Assembly: GCA_951812895.1 (NCBI GenBank) | Contig: OX638333.1 | Span: 2,646,001 to 2,710,000 of the forward strand | Length of the DNA stretch: 64,000 bases | Reading direction: 5' to 3' | From: an uncultured Roseovarius sp. | GTDB taxonomy: Bacteria; Pseudomonadota; Alphaproteobacteria; Rhodobacterales; Rhodobacteraceae | In this document: positions 27,605 to 37,080 of the stretch, piece after piece | Layout of the letters: each line of letters begins with the position of its first letter | Numbering within the stretch: position 1 is the first letter of the stretch | Notes under the pieces: generated by a model | The model's input: the letters and a program-made list of their open reading frames with translations, nothing else | The model's database searches: none | What the model was told of the DNA's origin: nothing | Made by a program: the position numbers and the translations under genes

Positions 27605-28408
27605 TCAGTCAAAAGGCAAACGGCCTGTTGCGAACCACACCCGATGTGGAACAAACAGCGGATCGTCCGGATAGTCCTTTGCCAGAAGGCCGCCGAGCTC
27701 TGCGTCGAATTCAATCGTCGCTTCCGGGCTAAGAAGCGCGGCGACCCCTGCGCTCGCCCGGATACGCCCGCGCCATGCGGCATGTGAATAGGGTTGCATA
27801 TGGTCAAACGAAACCGTTTCCAAACCTTCAAACCCGGCTCCTGCTAGATCCAACAGCCAGTCAGAGTATATTCCAGTGCCCCCCGCCCCAGCCCAAGCAG
27901 GGTTATGCGAAAGGATCAGCGCCTCCGTCGCGGTCACCACATTGCCGGGCAGGGGTAACCAGTCAAAATGCGCAATCACCAGCCTGCCGCCGGGACGCAG
28001 CAAACGTCTTGCCTCGGCAGCAGCTTGGCTTCGGTCAAACCAATGCCAGCATTGACCTGCGGTGATCAGATCAAAGTAGTTGCCCGGCAGGCCCGTCGCC
28101 TCGGCTTTTCCTTCGCGGTAATTCACAGTGACCCCTGCAGCAGCATCCAGCGCAAGCGCCTCAGAGATCAGATTTGGTGACGGGTCGATCCCCGTGACCT
28201 CTAATCCCATCTGAGCCAAGCCGCGCGCCACTGTTCCGGTTCCACATCCCAAATCCAATGCCTGCTCACCAGCGCGCGCATATTCACGTGTCGTCAGCAG
28301 GTCGAAAAACGCGGGCGGAAACCCGGCGCGATGGGTGGCATAATCTCCGGCGGTCTTGCCAAAATCGACGGATTGACCAAACGATTTCAGGGCGTCCGCA
28401 TCACTCAA
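27605..28408 (-). CDS. Class I SAM-dependent methyltransferase
   Basis: This 267-aa protein of the type-11 methyltransferase group has AGDYATHRAGFP near the N-terminus, motif I ALDLGCGTGTVARGLAQ (about residue 50), motif II VTGIDPSPNLISEA, YFDLITAGQCWHWFDRSQAA (about 111) and LRRLLRPGGRLVIAHFDWL-like segments (ARRLLRPGGRLVIAHFDW). The substrate is unknown. It overlaps no neighbours; 79 nt separate its end from the lysE gene. Confidence 0.87.
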   Translation of the reverse strand: MSDADALKSFGQSVDFGKTAGDYATHRAGFPPAFFDLLTTREYARAGEQALDLGCGTGTVARGLAQMGLEVTGIDPSPNLISEALALDAAAGVTVNYREGKAEATGLPGNYFDLITAGQCWHWFDRSQAAAEARRLLRPGGRLVIAHFDWLPLPGNVVTATEALILSHNPAWAGAGGTGIYSDWLLDLAGAGFEGLETVSFDHMQPYSHAAWRGRIRASAGVAALLSPEATIEFDAELGGLLAKDYPDDPLFVPHRVWFATGRLPFD

Positions 28409-28622
28409 TCCAGAAACTCCCAGCTGTCCGCTTCATCAAATCGCCACGCAGGAATACCTGCAATCTCTGCTGGCCCACCCCTTCGCCAGATTGAAGGCCA
28501 TCCACCTTCCCCCCTTCCGCGGCAGGTAGAACAATTGTAACCAACCAGTTGAGAGGGCTGGGACAAAAAAGCAAAGCGCACGGCACCGCGATAACAAAAC
28601 CCGCGAATGACGGGCCTTACAC

Positions 28623-30044
28623 TCACGCCGCGGAACCGCCTACGGTCAACCCGCCGATCATAACCGTGGGTTGACCGACGCCCACAGGCACCCATTGGCC
28701 CTGTTTGCCGCAATTGCCCATACCGGGATCCAGAGACATGTCATTGCCCAATGCGCGGATCTGTTTCAATGCGGTTGCGCCGTCTCCGATTAACGTGGCG
28801 CCCTTGACCGGGGCGCCGACTTTGCCGTTCCTGACGCGGTAGGCTTCGGTGCAGCTGAACACGAATTTCCCGTTGGTAATGTCGACCTGACCACCGCCAA
28901 ATCCGACAGCGTAAATTCCGTCTTTCAGATCGGATACGATGTCGGCGGGGTCGGCATCACCGCCCAGCATATAGGTATTGGTCATTCGCGGCATCGGCGC
29001 ATGCGCATAGCTTTCGCGCCGTCCGTTTCCGGTGGGCGAGACCCCCATCAGCCGGGCATTCTGGCGGTCCTGCATGAAGCCAACCAATATTCCATCTTCG
29101 ATCAGGGTGTTTTTACCGCTTGGTGTGCCTTCATCATCAACCGTGATGCTGCCGCGACGGTCCGGGATGGTGCCGTCGTCCAGCACTGTAACCCCCGGCG
29201 CAGCGATTCGCTGGCCCATCAGGCCGGCAAAGGCAGAACTGCCTTTGCGGTTGAAATCCCCTTCCAAACCGTGCCCAATCGCTTCGTGAAGCAATATTCC
29301 CGGCCACCCGGGGCCAAGCACAACATCCATTACACCCGCCGGAGCTGGTTCTGCCTGTAGGTTGATCAGGGCCACGCGCAATGCTTCGCGCGCTTTGTCC
29401 TGCCAATCTGCAGGATCAAGTAAGCCATCAAGGCCAAGCCGCCCGCCGCCACCGGCCGACCCGGATTCGCGGTGGCCGTCCTGTTCGACAATGACTGAAA
29501 CGTTCAATCGCGTCATTGGCCGCACATCGCTAACTTCCGTGCCATCAGGGCGAAGGATAACCACCTCTTGCACAGAGGCCGCGATTGAGGCTGAGACCTG
29601 CACAACCCGCGGGTCGAGTTCGCGGGCAAACGCATCAATTTCACGCAGCGTGTCAAGTTTCACTGGAAACGCGGCACCCTCAATCGGGTTTGCATCTGTA
29701 TATAGCCGCCGGTTGGTCGCCGCCGGAGGCGGGGCCAGAACGCCGCCGCCGTCACCAATTGCCAGCCGGGCCGTTGCCGCCGCGCGTGTCAGGGCTGCTT
29801 CGGAAATTTCGGTGGAATGCGCATATCCTGTCACCTCACCCCGCACGGCACGAAGACCGAATCCTTCGGAAGCGTCATAAGATGCGGTTCTCACCCTGCC
29901 GTCATCGAAAACCAGCCCTTCGGCTCTCCGGCGTTCCAGAAAAAGTTCGCCATCGTCCGCCCCAGCGGTTGCTTCACGCAACTGCGAAAGGGCCGCAGAG
30001 CGGTCCAATACTGTTTCAAATGGGCGAAATGGGGCCTCTGGCAT
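28623..30044 (-). CDS. tldD: Metalloprotease TldD
   Basis: This 473-aa protein starts at ATG 30044 (MPEAPFRPFETVLDRSAAL); a longer frame to 30089 would run through the FNR-type site and is unlikely. The zinc motif HEAIGHGLEGD is in ILLHEAIGHGLEGDFN (about residue 255), followed by RRGSITVDDEGTPSG and MGVSPTGNGRRESYAHAPMP. TldD with TldE degrades peptides and matures microcins or CcdA. TldE is not in the window. The gene is divergent from ctaC, sharing a 189-bp intergenic region. Confidence 0.94.
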   Translation of the reverse strand: MPEAPFRPFETVLDRSAALSQLREATAGADDGELFLERRRAEGLVFDDGRVRTASYDASEGFGLRAVRGEVTGYAHSTEISEAALTRAAATARLAIGDGGGVLAPPPAATNRRLYTDANPIEGAAFPVKLDTLREIDAFARELDPRVVQVSASIAASVQEVVILRPDGTEVSDVRPMTRLNVSVIVEQDGHRESGSAGGGGRLGLDGLLDPADWQDKAREALRVALINLQAEPAPAGVMDVVLGPGWPGILLHEAIGHGLEGDFNRKGSSAFAGLMGQRIAAPGVTVLDDGTIPDRRGSITVDDEGTPSGKNTLIEDGILVGFMQDRQNARLMGVSPTGNGRRESYAHAPMPRMTNTYMLGGDADPADIVSDLKDGIYAVGFGGGQVDITNGKFVFSCTEAYRVRNGKVGAPVKGATLIGDGATALKQIRALGNDMSLDPGMGNCGKQGQWVPVGVGQPTVMIGGLTVGGSAA

Positions 30045-30075
30045 GCGGAATTCCTTGCTATGCGGGACAATTATT

Positions 30076-30089
30076 TTGATCTGAATCAA
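30076..30089. promoter_or_regulatory. FNR-type box between tldD and ctaC
   Basis: TTGATCTGAATCAA is an exact match to the FNR/FnrL consensus TTGAT-N4-ATCAA. It lies 31 bp upstream of the tldD start and 145 bp upstream of the ctaC start. In the Rhodobacteraceae, FnrL switches respiratory genes with oxygen, so oxygen control of the aa3 oxidase genes is likely. Whether it activates, represses or acts on tldD cannot be told from the site alone. Confidence 0.7.
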
Positions 30090-30233
30090 AAAAGCGTCCG
30101 TTTGTCGCTATGGTCTTTCTTGTTTGTAGTGCAAGAATATGGTTTTTACCGGCAGTGAAACAACGGGAATCCGCGCGCTATCGTGGTATGCCTGTAAAAG
30201 AACAGCAAGAACGCTAACCGATTAGGGTGCTAA

Positions 30234-31076
30234 ATGGGACGAATTTTAAGCCTTCTGACAACCGCAGCCACAGTATTTGCACTTCCCGCCGCTGCGCAGG
30301 AAGGGCTGGAGATTGTCGGCAAACCTGAAACAGGTGGACTGAATTTTCAGCCAGCGGTTACCGAGTTGATGCAGGACATTGTGTGGCTCGACACCATGGT
30401 TCTGATTATCATCACAGCGATTGTGTTGTTTGTTTGTGCACTGATGCTGATCTGCATCCTGCGTTTCAACCGTCGCGCAAATCCGAACCCAGCCAGCTTT
30501 ACGCATAACTCTCCTGTTGAGGTCGCCTGGACCATAATCCCGATTGTTGTCCTGGTCTTCATCGGCGCGTTCTCACTGCCGGTTCTGTTCAAACAACAGG
30601 AAATCCCCGAAGGCGACATTAATATCAAGGTTACGGGCTACCAGTGGTACTGGGGCTATGAGTATGTCGACCACGAATTTGGATTCGAAAGCTTCCTTTT
30701 GCCCAAAGAGGATCTGGCTGAGTACGGCTATTCCGATGATGAATGGCTGTTGGCAACAGACACTGCTGTGGTTGTACCTGTCGACAAAACCATTGTGATG
30801 CAGATCACGGGCGCTGATGTGATCCATGCCTGGACCATTCCGGCCTTTGGCGTGAAGCAGGATGCGGTTCCCGGCCGGATTGCACAGCTATGGTTCAAGG
30901 CGGAAAAGGAAGGCATCTATTTCGGCCAGTGTTCAGAGCTGTGCGGCAAGGATCATGCCTATATGCCAATCACCGTCAAAGTCGTCAGCCAGGAAGAGTA
31001 TGACGCCTGGCTGCAGGGTGCAATTGACGAGTACGCTGGAACACCTGCCACCTTTGACGTGGCTGTAGCCGAATAA
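30234..31076 (+). CDS. ctaC: Cytochrome c oxidase subunit II (aa3 type)
   Basis: This 280-aa subunit has a signal peptide ([15 protein letters not shown]), two membrane helices ([40 protein letters not shown]) and a periplasmic CuA domain. The electron-entry Trp block [10 protein letters not shown] is at about residue 140. CuA ligands are in [20 protein letters not shown] (His) and [16 protein letters not shown] (two Cys, His, Met). It accepts electrons from cytochrome c. It heads the cox operon, without subunit I, which in this group is usually elsewhere. Confidence 0.97.
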   Translation: MGRILSLLTTAATVFALPAAAQEGLEIVGKPETGGLNFQPAVTELMQDIVWLDTMVLIIITAIVLFVCALMLICILRFNRRANPNPASFTHNSPVEVAWTIIPIVVLVFIGAFSLPVLFKQQEIPEGDINIKVTGYQWYWGYEYVDHEFGFESFLLPKEDLAEYGYSDDEWLLATDTAVVVPVDKTIVMQITGADVIHAWTIPAFGVKQDAVPGRIAQLWFKAEKEGIYFGQCSELCGKDHAYMPITVKVVSQEEYDAWLQGAIDEYAGTPATFDVAVAE

Positions 31077-31085
31077 GAACGGCAA

Positions 31086-31135
31086 GCCGGGGTGAAATCC
31101 CCGGCGTCCCCCCGTAGGGCGGGGTTCACCCCGCC
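31086..31135. repeat. REP-like inverted pair (BIME-like) between ctaC and ctaB
   Basis: Two hairpins sit head to head: GCCGGGG(TGAAAT)CCCCGGC at 31086-31105 and GGCGGGGTTCACCCCGCC at 31118-31135, the second preceded by GTAGGG. The same GTAGG-hairpin pattern with a TTCA or GAAAT loop appears at 33676-33730, 44499-44521, 49045-49162 and 49693-49714. It lies in an operon, where it may change mRNA stability or ctaB translation. Confidence 0.7.
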
Positions 31136-31151
31136 ACCCCCGGAGACCTGA

Positions 31152-32093
31152 ATGAGCGACGCAAGCCTCAACACCACCAGCACGCAGACCGGCGATGCCG
31201 GTTTCGGCGATTATTTCGCCCTGCTTAAGCCGCGGGTGATGTCGCTTGTCGTGTTTACTGCATTTGTCGGCCTGTTCGCAGCACCGGTTTCGGTGCACCC
31301 TGTCATTGGTTTCACCGCGATTTTGTTTATTGCTATTGGTGGCGGCGCTTCCGGTGCCCTGAATATGTGGTGGGACGCTGATATCGATCAGGTGATGAAG
31401 CGTACTCAGAGCCGTCCTATCCCGTCGGGCCGTATCACCGGCGACGAAGCTTTTGCCTTTGGAATGGCTCTGTCAGCGATAGCCGTAGTCATGCTTTGGC
31501 TGGCCACAAACCTGCTGGCAGCTGCAATCCTCGCGTTCACCATCTTTTTCTACGTGGTGATTTACACGATGTGGCTGAAACGCTGGACACCGCAGAACAT
31601 CGTGATTGGTGGTGCTGCGGGCGCGTTCCCTCCGATGATTGGTTGGGCCGCAGCAACCGGGTCTGTCAGTGTTGAATCGATTCTGATGTTTACCTTGATC
31701 TTTATGTGGACGCCCCCGCATTTCTGGGCTCTGGCTCTGTTTATGAAGTCAGACTATGCGAATGCCGGTGTTCCGATGCTGACCGTGACACACGGTCGCC
31801 GCGCAACACGCGTACATATTCTGGTCTACACCATTTTGTTGGCTGCTTTGGCCATCGGCACTGCGTTCACTGGCATCGGCGGCCCTGTTTATCTGACGGT
31901 GGCAGTTGTTCTTAACGCAATGTTCCTCAAGGGCGCGATTGTCATTTGGCGCCGCAATGAAGAGCAGGCCGCTGAAGACAATTACCGCACTGAGAAGAAA
32001 TTCTTTGCCCTGTCGCTGTTGTATCTCTTCGTCCATTTCGGAGCGATTGCGATCGAGGCGGCGCTGGTGCCCTTCGGATTGGGGGGCTGGTGA
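31152..32093 (+). CDS. ctaB: Protohaem IX farnesyltransferase (haem O synthase)
   Basis: This 313-aa polytopic UbiA-family prenyltransferase makes haem O for the oxidase. It shows the Asp-rich motif [20 protein letters not shown] (about residue 75) and the second block [20 protein letters not shown] with [17 protein letters not shown] (about 180-215). About nine membrane helices. It follows ctaC after a REP pair and overlaps the next small gene by 1 nt. Confidence 0.96.
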   Translation: MSDASLNTTSTQTGDAGFGDYFALLKPRVMSLVVFTAFVGLFAAPVSVHPVIGFTAILFIAIGGGASGALNMWWDADIDQVMKRTQSRPIPSGRITGDEAFAFGMALSAIAVVMLWLATNLLAAAILAFTIFFYVVIYTMWLKRWTPQNIVIGGAAGAFPPMIGWAAATGSVSVESILMFTLIFMWTPPHFWALALFMKSDYANAGVPMLTVTHGRRATRVHILVYTILLAALAIGTAFTGIGGPVYLTVAVVLNAMFLKGAIVIWRRNEEQAAEDNYRTEKKFFALSLLYLFVHFGAIAIEAALVPFGLGGW

Positions 32094-32254
32094 TGTCACT
32101 CTCGCGCCAGCATGAGCTGCACAAACGCCGGTTTTCCCGCAACCTTGGCCTTGGCCTTGTTCTGGCAGCCTTTGTCGCGCTGATTTTCGCGCTCACTTTT
32201 GTCAAAGTCACGCGCGAAGAATTTGCGCTGCCCCAGACAGAAGGGGCAAACTGA
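32093..32254 (+). CDS. Small single-pass protein of the cox operon (CoxF-like)
   Basis: This 53-aa ORF overlaps ctaB by one base (TGATG) and its TGA overlaps the ctaG ATG (CTGATGG), so translation is coupled on both sides. It has a basic N-terminus ([11 protein letters not shown]), one membrane helix ([20 protein letters not shown]) and a short polar tail. Small proteins at this place in alphaproteobacterial cox operons are annotated as cytochrome c oxidase assembly proteins. The role is inferred from position only. Confidence 0.8.
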   Translation: MSLSRQHELHKRRFSRNLGLGLVLAAFVALIFALTFVKVTREEFALPQTEGAN

Positions 32255-32835
32255 TGGCAATGGACCGCAACACCAAAACAGTCACCCGCCTCGTTGGGGT
32301 TGTGATCGTGATGGGTGCGCTGGCCTGGGCGGCGGTGCCGTTCTATGACTGGTTCTGCCGCGTCACGGGATTTGGCGGTGTGCCATCCGTGGCACAATCC
32401 GGTTCCGAATCAATCCTCGAAGACACCATCACTATTCGCTTTGACGCCAGCAAAGACCGTGACATGCCGTGGGATTTCAAGCCCATGCAGCGCGAGATGG
32501 AGCTGCGCATCGGTGAAACCGGGCTGGCCTTTTACGAGGCGCATAACCCGACCAGTCGCCCCGTCGCCGGACAGGCCAGCTATAATGTCGCCCCGTTCGA
32601 AGCGGGTGGGTTTTTTACCAAGATCGACTGTTTCTGCTTTACCGAGCAGGTTCTGCAACCAGGTGAGCGGGTCGAGATGCCGGTGACATTCTATGTCGAC
32701 CCGGAAATCGTGACGGACAGGGATGCAAAATTCACCCACACCATCACGCTTTCCTATACTTTCTACGAGATTGACCTGCCCGAGGCTCAGGCGGCCCTTG
32801 CGCGGGACGGTGAAACCGATACAAACACTAACTAA
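32254..32835 (+). CDS. ctaG: Cytochrome c oxidase copper chaperone CtaG (Cox11)
   Basis: This 193-aa protein has one N-terminal helix ([19 protein letters not shown]) and a periplasmic immunoglobulin-like copper domain. The copper-binding CxC is in [18 protein letters not shown] (about residue 127), and [20 protein letters not shown] precedes it. It delivers copper to CuB of subunit I. ATG overlaps the stop of the small gene upstream. Confidence 0.95.
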   Translation: MAMDRNTKTVTRLVGVVIVMGALAWAAVPFYDWFCRVTGFGGVPSVAQSGSESILEDTITIRFDASKDRDMPWDFKPMQREMELRIGETGLAFYEAHNPTSRPVAGQASYNVAPFEAGGFFTKIDCFCFTEQVLQPGERVEMPVTFYVDPEIVTDRDAKFTHTITLSYTFYEIDLPEAQAALARDGETDTNTN

Positions 32836-32867
32836 CAAACAAAAGCCTCTGGCGAGGGATACGAAAC

Positions 32868-33668
32868 ATGGCACATGAAAAAAACCACGACTATCACATT
32901 CTGAACCCCTCATGGAATCCGTTTCTGGGTGCCTTGTCCGGGTTTATCATGCTGTTCGGCGCGGTCCTGTTCTTCCACGATAGTGGCCCATGGATGATGC
33001 TGATCGGGATGGCGGGTGTCATCTACGTGATGTTCAGCTGGTGGTCTGACGTGGTTGAAGAAAGCCATGTAGGCGACCACACCCCTGTGGTCCGGATCGG
33101 CCTGCGGTATGGCTTTATCATGTTCATCATGTCCGAAGTCATGTTTTTCTCGGCATGGTTCTGGACCTTCTTTAAACACGCTATGTACCCGATGGGGCCG
33201 GATTCGCCGCTAAAAGATGCGGTCTGGCCACCAGTTGGGATCGAAACCTTTGATCCGTGGCACCTGCCACTGATCAACACGCTGATCCTGCTCTGTTCTG
33301 GCTGTGCAGCTACATGGGCCCACCATGCGCTGGTTCACGAAAACAACCGTCAGGACATGAAATGGGGTCTGATCCTCGCGATTGCCCTTGGTGCATTGTT
33401 CACTGTGTTTCAGGCTTATGAATACGGCCATGCTGCCTTTGGCTTCTCCGGGAACATCTATGGCGCCAGCTTCTTTATGGCGACAGGGTTCCATGGTGCG
33501 CATGTGATCATCGGCACCGTGTTCCTGTTCGTCTGCCTGATGCGGGTCTATCGCAACCACTTTACCCCCGAACAACATATCGGGTTCGAAGCGGCGGCTT
33601 GGTACTGGCACTTTGTTGATGTGGTCTGGCTGTTTCTCTTTGCGGCTGTCTACATCTGGGGTGGCTGA
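32868..33668 (+). CDS. ctaE: Cytochrome c oxidase subunit III
   Basis: This 266-aa protein has seven membrane helices and begins [20 protein letters not shown], typical of aa3 subunit III. Conserved stretches include [20 protein letters not shown] (about residue 80), [50 protein letters not shown] and the C-terminal [29 protein letters not shown] site precedes the ATG. Confidence 0.97.
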   Translation: MAHEKNHDYHILNPSWNPFLGALSGFIMLFGAVLFFHDSGPWMMLIGMAGVIYVMFSWWSDVVEESHVGDHTPVVRIGLRYGFIMFIMSEVMFFSAWFWTFFKHAMYPMGPDSPLKDAVWPPVGIETFDPWHLPLINTLILLCSGCAATWAHHALVHENNRQDMKWGLILAIALGALFTVFQAYEYGHAAFGFSGNIYGASFFMATGFHGAHVIIGTVFLFVCLMRVYRNHFTPEQHIGFEAAAWYWHFVDVVWLFLFAAVYIWGG

Positions 33669-33675
33669 CGAGCAT

Positions 33676-33730
33676 GGTGGGTTTCCCCCACCCTACGTAA
33701 AACGGGTAGGGTGCGTGAATTCACGCACCC
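33676..33730. repeat. REP-like inverted pair (BIME-like) between ctaE and SURF1
   Basis: A GGTGGG/CCCACC hairpin at 33676-33692, whose complement is preceded by GTAGGG, faces a perfect 22-nt palindrome at 33709-33730, GGGTGCGTGAA and its complement, also preceded by GTAGGG (33706-33711). The second is nearly the same as the palindromes beside the RAYT gene at 49093-49112 and 49139-49158. Confidence 0.8.
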
Positions 33731-33755
33731 TTTTCATTTCAAAAGGAATCCGGTC

Positions 33756-34436
33756 TTGCGCCGCATCCTCATTCCTCTGATCTTTGGTCTGGCTGGAGCC
33801 GCTGTCCTGATATCGCTCGGGATTTGGCAGATGCAGCGGTTGGCTTGGAAAGAGGCCATTCTTTCAGATATTGAGACGCGCATCGCGGCGGATCCTGTTG
33901 CATTGCCGGCAGTTCCAGACCCGGTCAGAGACCGCTATCTACCGGTCACGACTACAGGGGTCACTGGACCGGGTTTGCGTGTTCTGGCCAGTGTTAAGCA
34001 ACGTGGTGCTGGTTACCGGATGATCTCGGTCTTTGAAACCGAAGGGCGTAAAATCCTGCTGGACCGCGGGTTTCTTGATATTGAAGGTCACAGCGATATA
34101 GGCTCCTCCCAGACCATCACTGTCACCGGCAATCTGCACTGGCCAGACGAGGTGGATGGCTACACACCCGCCCCTGATCGCGAACAGGAGCTTTGGTTCG
34201 CGCGCGACGTTCCGGCGATGGCTGCGGCTCTCGGTACAGAATCGACACTTCTCGTCGCAAAAAGAATAGAGCCACAAGTCTATTCCGCGACACCAATGCC
34301 CGTGACGACAAAGGGCATACCAAACGATCACCTGCAATACGCAATCACATGGTTTTCGCTGGCCGCGATCTGGCTGGCAATGACCGGATATTTCCTCTGG
34401 CGCACTGCCAGACCACCAAAAGGCGATGCGACGTGA
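33756..34436 (+). CDS. SURF1-family oxidase assembly protein
   Basis: This 226-aa protein has an N-terminal helix (ILIPLIFGLAGAAVLISLG), the SURF1 signature LGIWQMQRLAWKEAIL, then a periplasmic loop, and a C-terminal helix (LQYAITWFSLAAIWLAMTGY). Shy1/SURF1 proteins help insert haem a into subunit I. I chose TTG 33756, with AAAGGAA just upstream. A GTG at 33711 would translate through the REP palindrome. The stop overlaps the thrC start. Confidence 0.9.
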   Translation: MRRILIPLIFGLAGAAVLISLGIWQMQRLAWKEAILSDIETRIAADPVALPAVPDPVRDRYLPVTTTGVTGPGLRVLASVKQRGAGYRMISVFETEGRKILLDRGFLDIEGHSDIGSSQTITVTGNLHWPDEVDGYTPAPDREQELWFARDVPAMAAALGTESTLLVAKRIEPQVYSATPMPVTTKGIPNDHLQYAITWFSLAAIWLAMTGYFLWRTARPPKGDAT

Positions 34437-35821
34437 AATACATCTCAACACGGGGACAGGCCCCGCATCTCAGTTTCGAAGAAGCCATGCTGACCGGGCT
34501 CGCCCGCGATGGTGGTCTCTATCTGCCCGAAACCATTCCAACACTCGATAAAGCCGATATCGCAGCACTCGAGGGCGCAACCTATGAAGAGGCTGCGTTT
34601 CGCATCATGTGGCCCTTCATCGGCGATGCCTTCACCGAAGATGAGTTCCGCGGCATCATCGCGTGCGCCTATAGCGGGTTCGCTCACGATGCACGCGCAC
34701 CCTTGAAACAGCTCGCACCGGGGCATTTCCTGTTGGAACTGTTCCACGGACCGACTCTGGCATTCAAAGATTTCGCGATGCAGCTGATTGGTCAGCTGTT
34801 TGAGTTTTCGCTGAAACGCTCGGGCAAACGGGTCTGCATTGTCGGTGCCACATCCGGAGATACCGGATCTGCCGCGATCGAGGCGTTTCGCGGGCTTGAG
34901 GCTGTGGATGTCTTTATCCTTTACCCGCACGGTCGTGTCAGCGAGGTGCAGCGCCGTCAGATGACCACCCCATCGGAAAGCAATGTACACGCGCTCGCCA
35001 TGACGGGGCATTTCGACGACTGTCAGGCGCGGGTCAAAGACATGTTCAACGACTTTGCATTCCGTGACGCAGTGGGGCTGGCCGGTGTAAACTCGATCAA
35101 CTGGGCGCGGGTGTTGGCACAAGTCGTGTACTATTTCACTTCTGCTGTCTCTCTTGGCGCCCCGCATCGCAGCGTTTCATTCACCGTGCCCACCGGGAAT
35201 TTCGGGGATATCTTTGCTGGCCTCATTGCCAAACGGATGGGTCTGCCCATCGACCGCCTGGTCGTGGCCACCAATCAGAATGACATTCTGCACCGCTGCC
35301 TGAGCACGTCTGAATACAAACCCGATGGCGTATCGCCTTCGATCAGCCCGTCCATGGATATTCAGGTCAGCTCGAATTTCGAACGTGCCCTTTATTACGC
35401 CTATGATCAAGACGGTGCTGCCGTTGATCAATTGATGACGGAACTGAACGCCGGCGGCTTCTCTGTCAGCCAGGGTGCCTTGCAGGCGCTGCGTGAAAAC
35501 TTTGACAGCGGACGTTGTTCCGAGGATGAAACCCGCGCCACCATCGGACGTTTGAACAAAAGCACCGGAGAGCTGCTTTGCCCGCACGGGGCCGTGGCCG
35601 TTAAGGTAGCCGAAGAACAGCGCACCTCTGGCACACCGATGATCACGCTTGCCACCGCGCACCCGGCCAAGTTCCCCGCCGCGGTAGAAGAGGCCTCTGG
35701 CGTGCATCCCCCCTTGCCTCCGCATATGGCAGACCTGTATGAGCGTTCGGAACGGGTGACACGGGTCGAAAATGACCTTGCCGCCCTTGAGACTCTGATC
35801 ACAGAACGGACCGGGAATTGA
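34433..35821 (+). CDS. thrC: Threonine synthase
   Basis: This 462-aa PLP enzyme converts O-phosphohomoserine to threonine. It starts at GTG 34433, overlapping the SURF1 stop (GTGA), as MKYISTRGQAPHLSFEEAML. The PLP lysine is in HGPTLAFKDFAMQLIG (about residue 112), with the phosphate loop TVPTGNFGDIFAGLIA and GATSGDTGSAAIEAFRG. Length agrees with proteobacterial ThrC. The very long open frame upstream to 34193 is SURF1 read in another frame. Confidence 0.96.
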   Translation: MKYISTRGQAPHLSFEEAMLTGLARDGGLYLPETIPTLDKADIAALEGATYEEAAFRIMWPFIGDAFTEDEFRGIIACAYSGFAHDARAPLKQLAPGHFLLELFHGPTLAFKDFAMQLIGQLFEFSLKRSGKRVCIVGATSGDTGSAAIEAFRGLEAVDVFILYPHGRVSEVQRRQMTTPSESNVHALAMTGHFDDCQARVKDMFNDFAFRDAVGLAGVNSINWARVLAQVVYYFTSAVSLGAPHRSVSFTVPTGNFGDIFAGLIAKRMGLPIDRLVVATNQNDILHRCLSTSEYKPDGVSPSISPSMDIQVSSNFERALYYAYDQDGAAVDQLMTELNAGGFSVSQGALQALRENFDSGRCSEDETRATIGRLNKSTGELLCPHGAVAVKVAEEQRTSGTPMITLATAHPAKFPAAVEEASGVHPPLPPHMADLYERSERVTRVENDLAALETLITERTGN

Positions 35822-37080
35822 CCGTAAATCTTACTACCCTGCCAAACGGGTTTCGTATCGTCACTGAAGATATGCCAGGGCTGCAATCCGCGGCCATCGG
35901 CATATGGGTTTTGGCCGGTGCGCGCCATGAAACGGCGCAGCAAAATGGTATCGCGCATTTCCTTGAACATATGGCATTCAAGGGGACAGCCACGCGCAGC
36001 GCGCTTGATATTGCAGAGGCAATCGAAGATGTCGGTGGCTATATCAACGCCTATACGTCGCGCGAAGTGACCGCCTATTACGCCCGTGTTCTGCAGGATG
36101 ATGTGCCTCTGGCGCTTGACGTGCTGGCCGATATTCTGCGCAATCCGGTGTTCGACCCGCGTGAGATCGAGGTGGAGCGGGGTGTGATCCTTCAGGAAAT
36201 CGGGCAGGCGCTTGATACACCTGATGACATCATTTTTGATTGGTTGCAGGAAAAGGCCTATCCCGATCACCCGTTGGGCCGCACCATTCTGGGTCCAGAG
36301 GAACGCGTGCGTAGGTTTACCCGAAATGATCTTACCAGCTTTACCAACCAGCATTACCGCCCCGGACAGATGATCCTGTCTGCCTCAGGTGCAGTTGATC
36401 ACGATGCATTGGTACGTGCGGCCGAGACGCTTTTTTCCGATATGGAAGGGCCGGGGCCACAGGAACCGCCCATCGCTCACTTTGCAGGGGGTGAAAGCCG
36501 GATTATTAAGCCATTGGAACAGGCACATTTTGCGCTGGCTTTTGAAAGCCCCGATTACGCCGATCCGATGATCTATGCGGCCCAGATTTATTCCTCTGCC
36601 CTTGGCGGATCTATGTCCTCCCGCCTGTTTCAGGAAATCCGCGAAAAACGGGGGCTTTGTTACACGATCTATGCTCAGGCCGGGGCCTATGCCGATACCG
36701 GAATGATGACGATCTACGCCGGCACTTCTGCGGATCAGATGGGTGAACTGGCCCAGATCACCGTGGACGAGATGAAACGTGCAGCCAGCGATCTGAACCA
36801 GCAAGAGGTTGATCGCGCACGGGTTCAGATGAAGGCCGGGTTACTGATGGGCCTTGAAAGCCCCTCCAACCGTGCCGAACGTTTGGCACGAATGCTGCAG
36901 ATATGGGGTCGCGCGCCTGATCTGGACGAGGTGATATCGCGGATCGACGCGGTCAGTGTGTCCGATGTACGCACCCTGGCAGAGCAGACCGCAACCACAG
37001 CCCCGGCGGCGATGGCGCTTTACGGTCCGGTAGATGCAGCGCCGACGCTGGAGGCTTTGCAGGAAAGGCGCGCCGCCTGA
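35818..37080 (+). CDS. M16-family zinc peptidase (processing-peptidase type)
   Basis: This 420-aa protein starts at TTG 35818, overlapping thrC by 4 nt. The inverted zinc motif HxxEH is in NGIAHFLEHMAFKGTATRSA (about residue 43-47), with the downstream glutamate in the VERGVILQEIGQALDTPDD block. The C-terminal M16 half has QEIREKRGLCYTIYAQAG. It belongs to the group related to mitochondrial processing peptidase beta. It commonly follows thrC in Rhodobacteraceae. Confidence 0.93.
   Translation: MTVNLTTLPNGFRIVTEDMPGLQSAAIGIWVLAGARHETAQQNGIAHFLEHMAFKGTATRSALDIAEAIEDVGGYINAYTSREVTAYYARVLQDDVPLALDVLADILRNPVFDPREIEVERGVILQEIGQALDTPDDIIFDWLQEKAYPDHPLGRTILGPEERVRRFTRNDLTSFTNQHYRPGQMILSASGAVDHDALVRAAETLFSDMEGPGPQEPPIAHFAGGESRIIKPLEQAHFALAFESPDYADPMIYAAQIYSSALGGSMSSRLFQEIREKRGLCYTIYAQAGAYADTGMMTIYAGTSADQMGELAQITVDEMKRAASDLNQQEVDRARVQMKAGLLMGLESPSNRAERLARMLQIWGRAPDLDEVISRIDAVSVSDVRTLAEQTATTAPAAMALYGPVDAAPTLEALQERRAA

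Noticed and set aside
34193-34432. N-terminal extension of threonine synthase
   Set aside because: It is the SURF1 gene read in another frame; the conserved ThrC start is GTG 34433.
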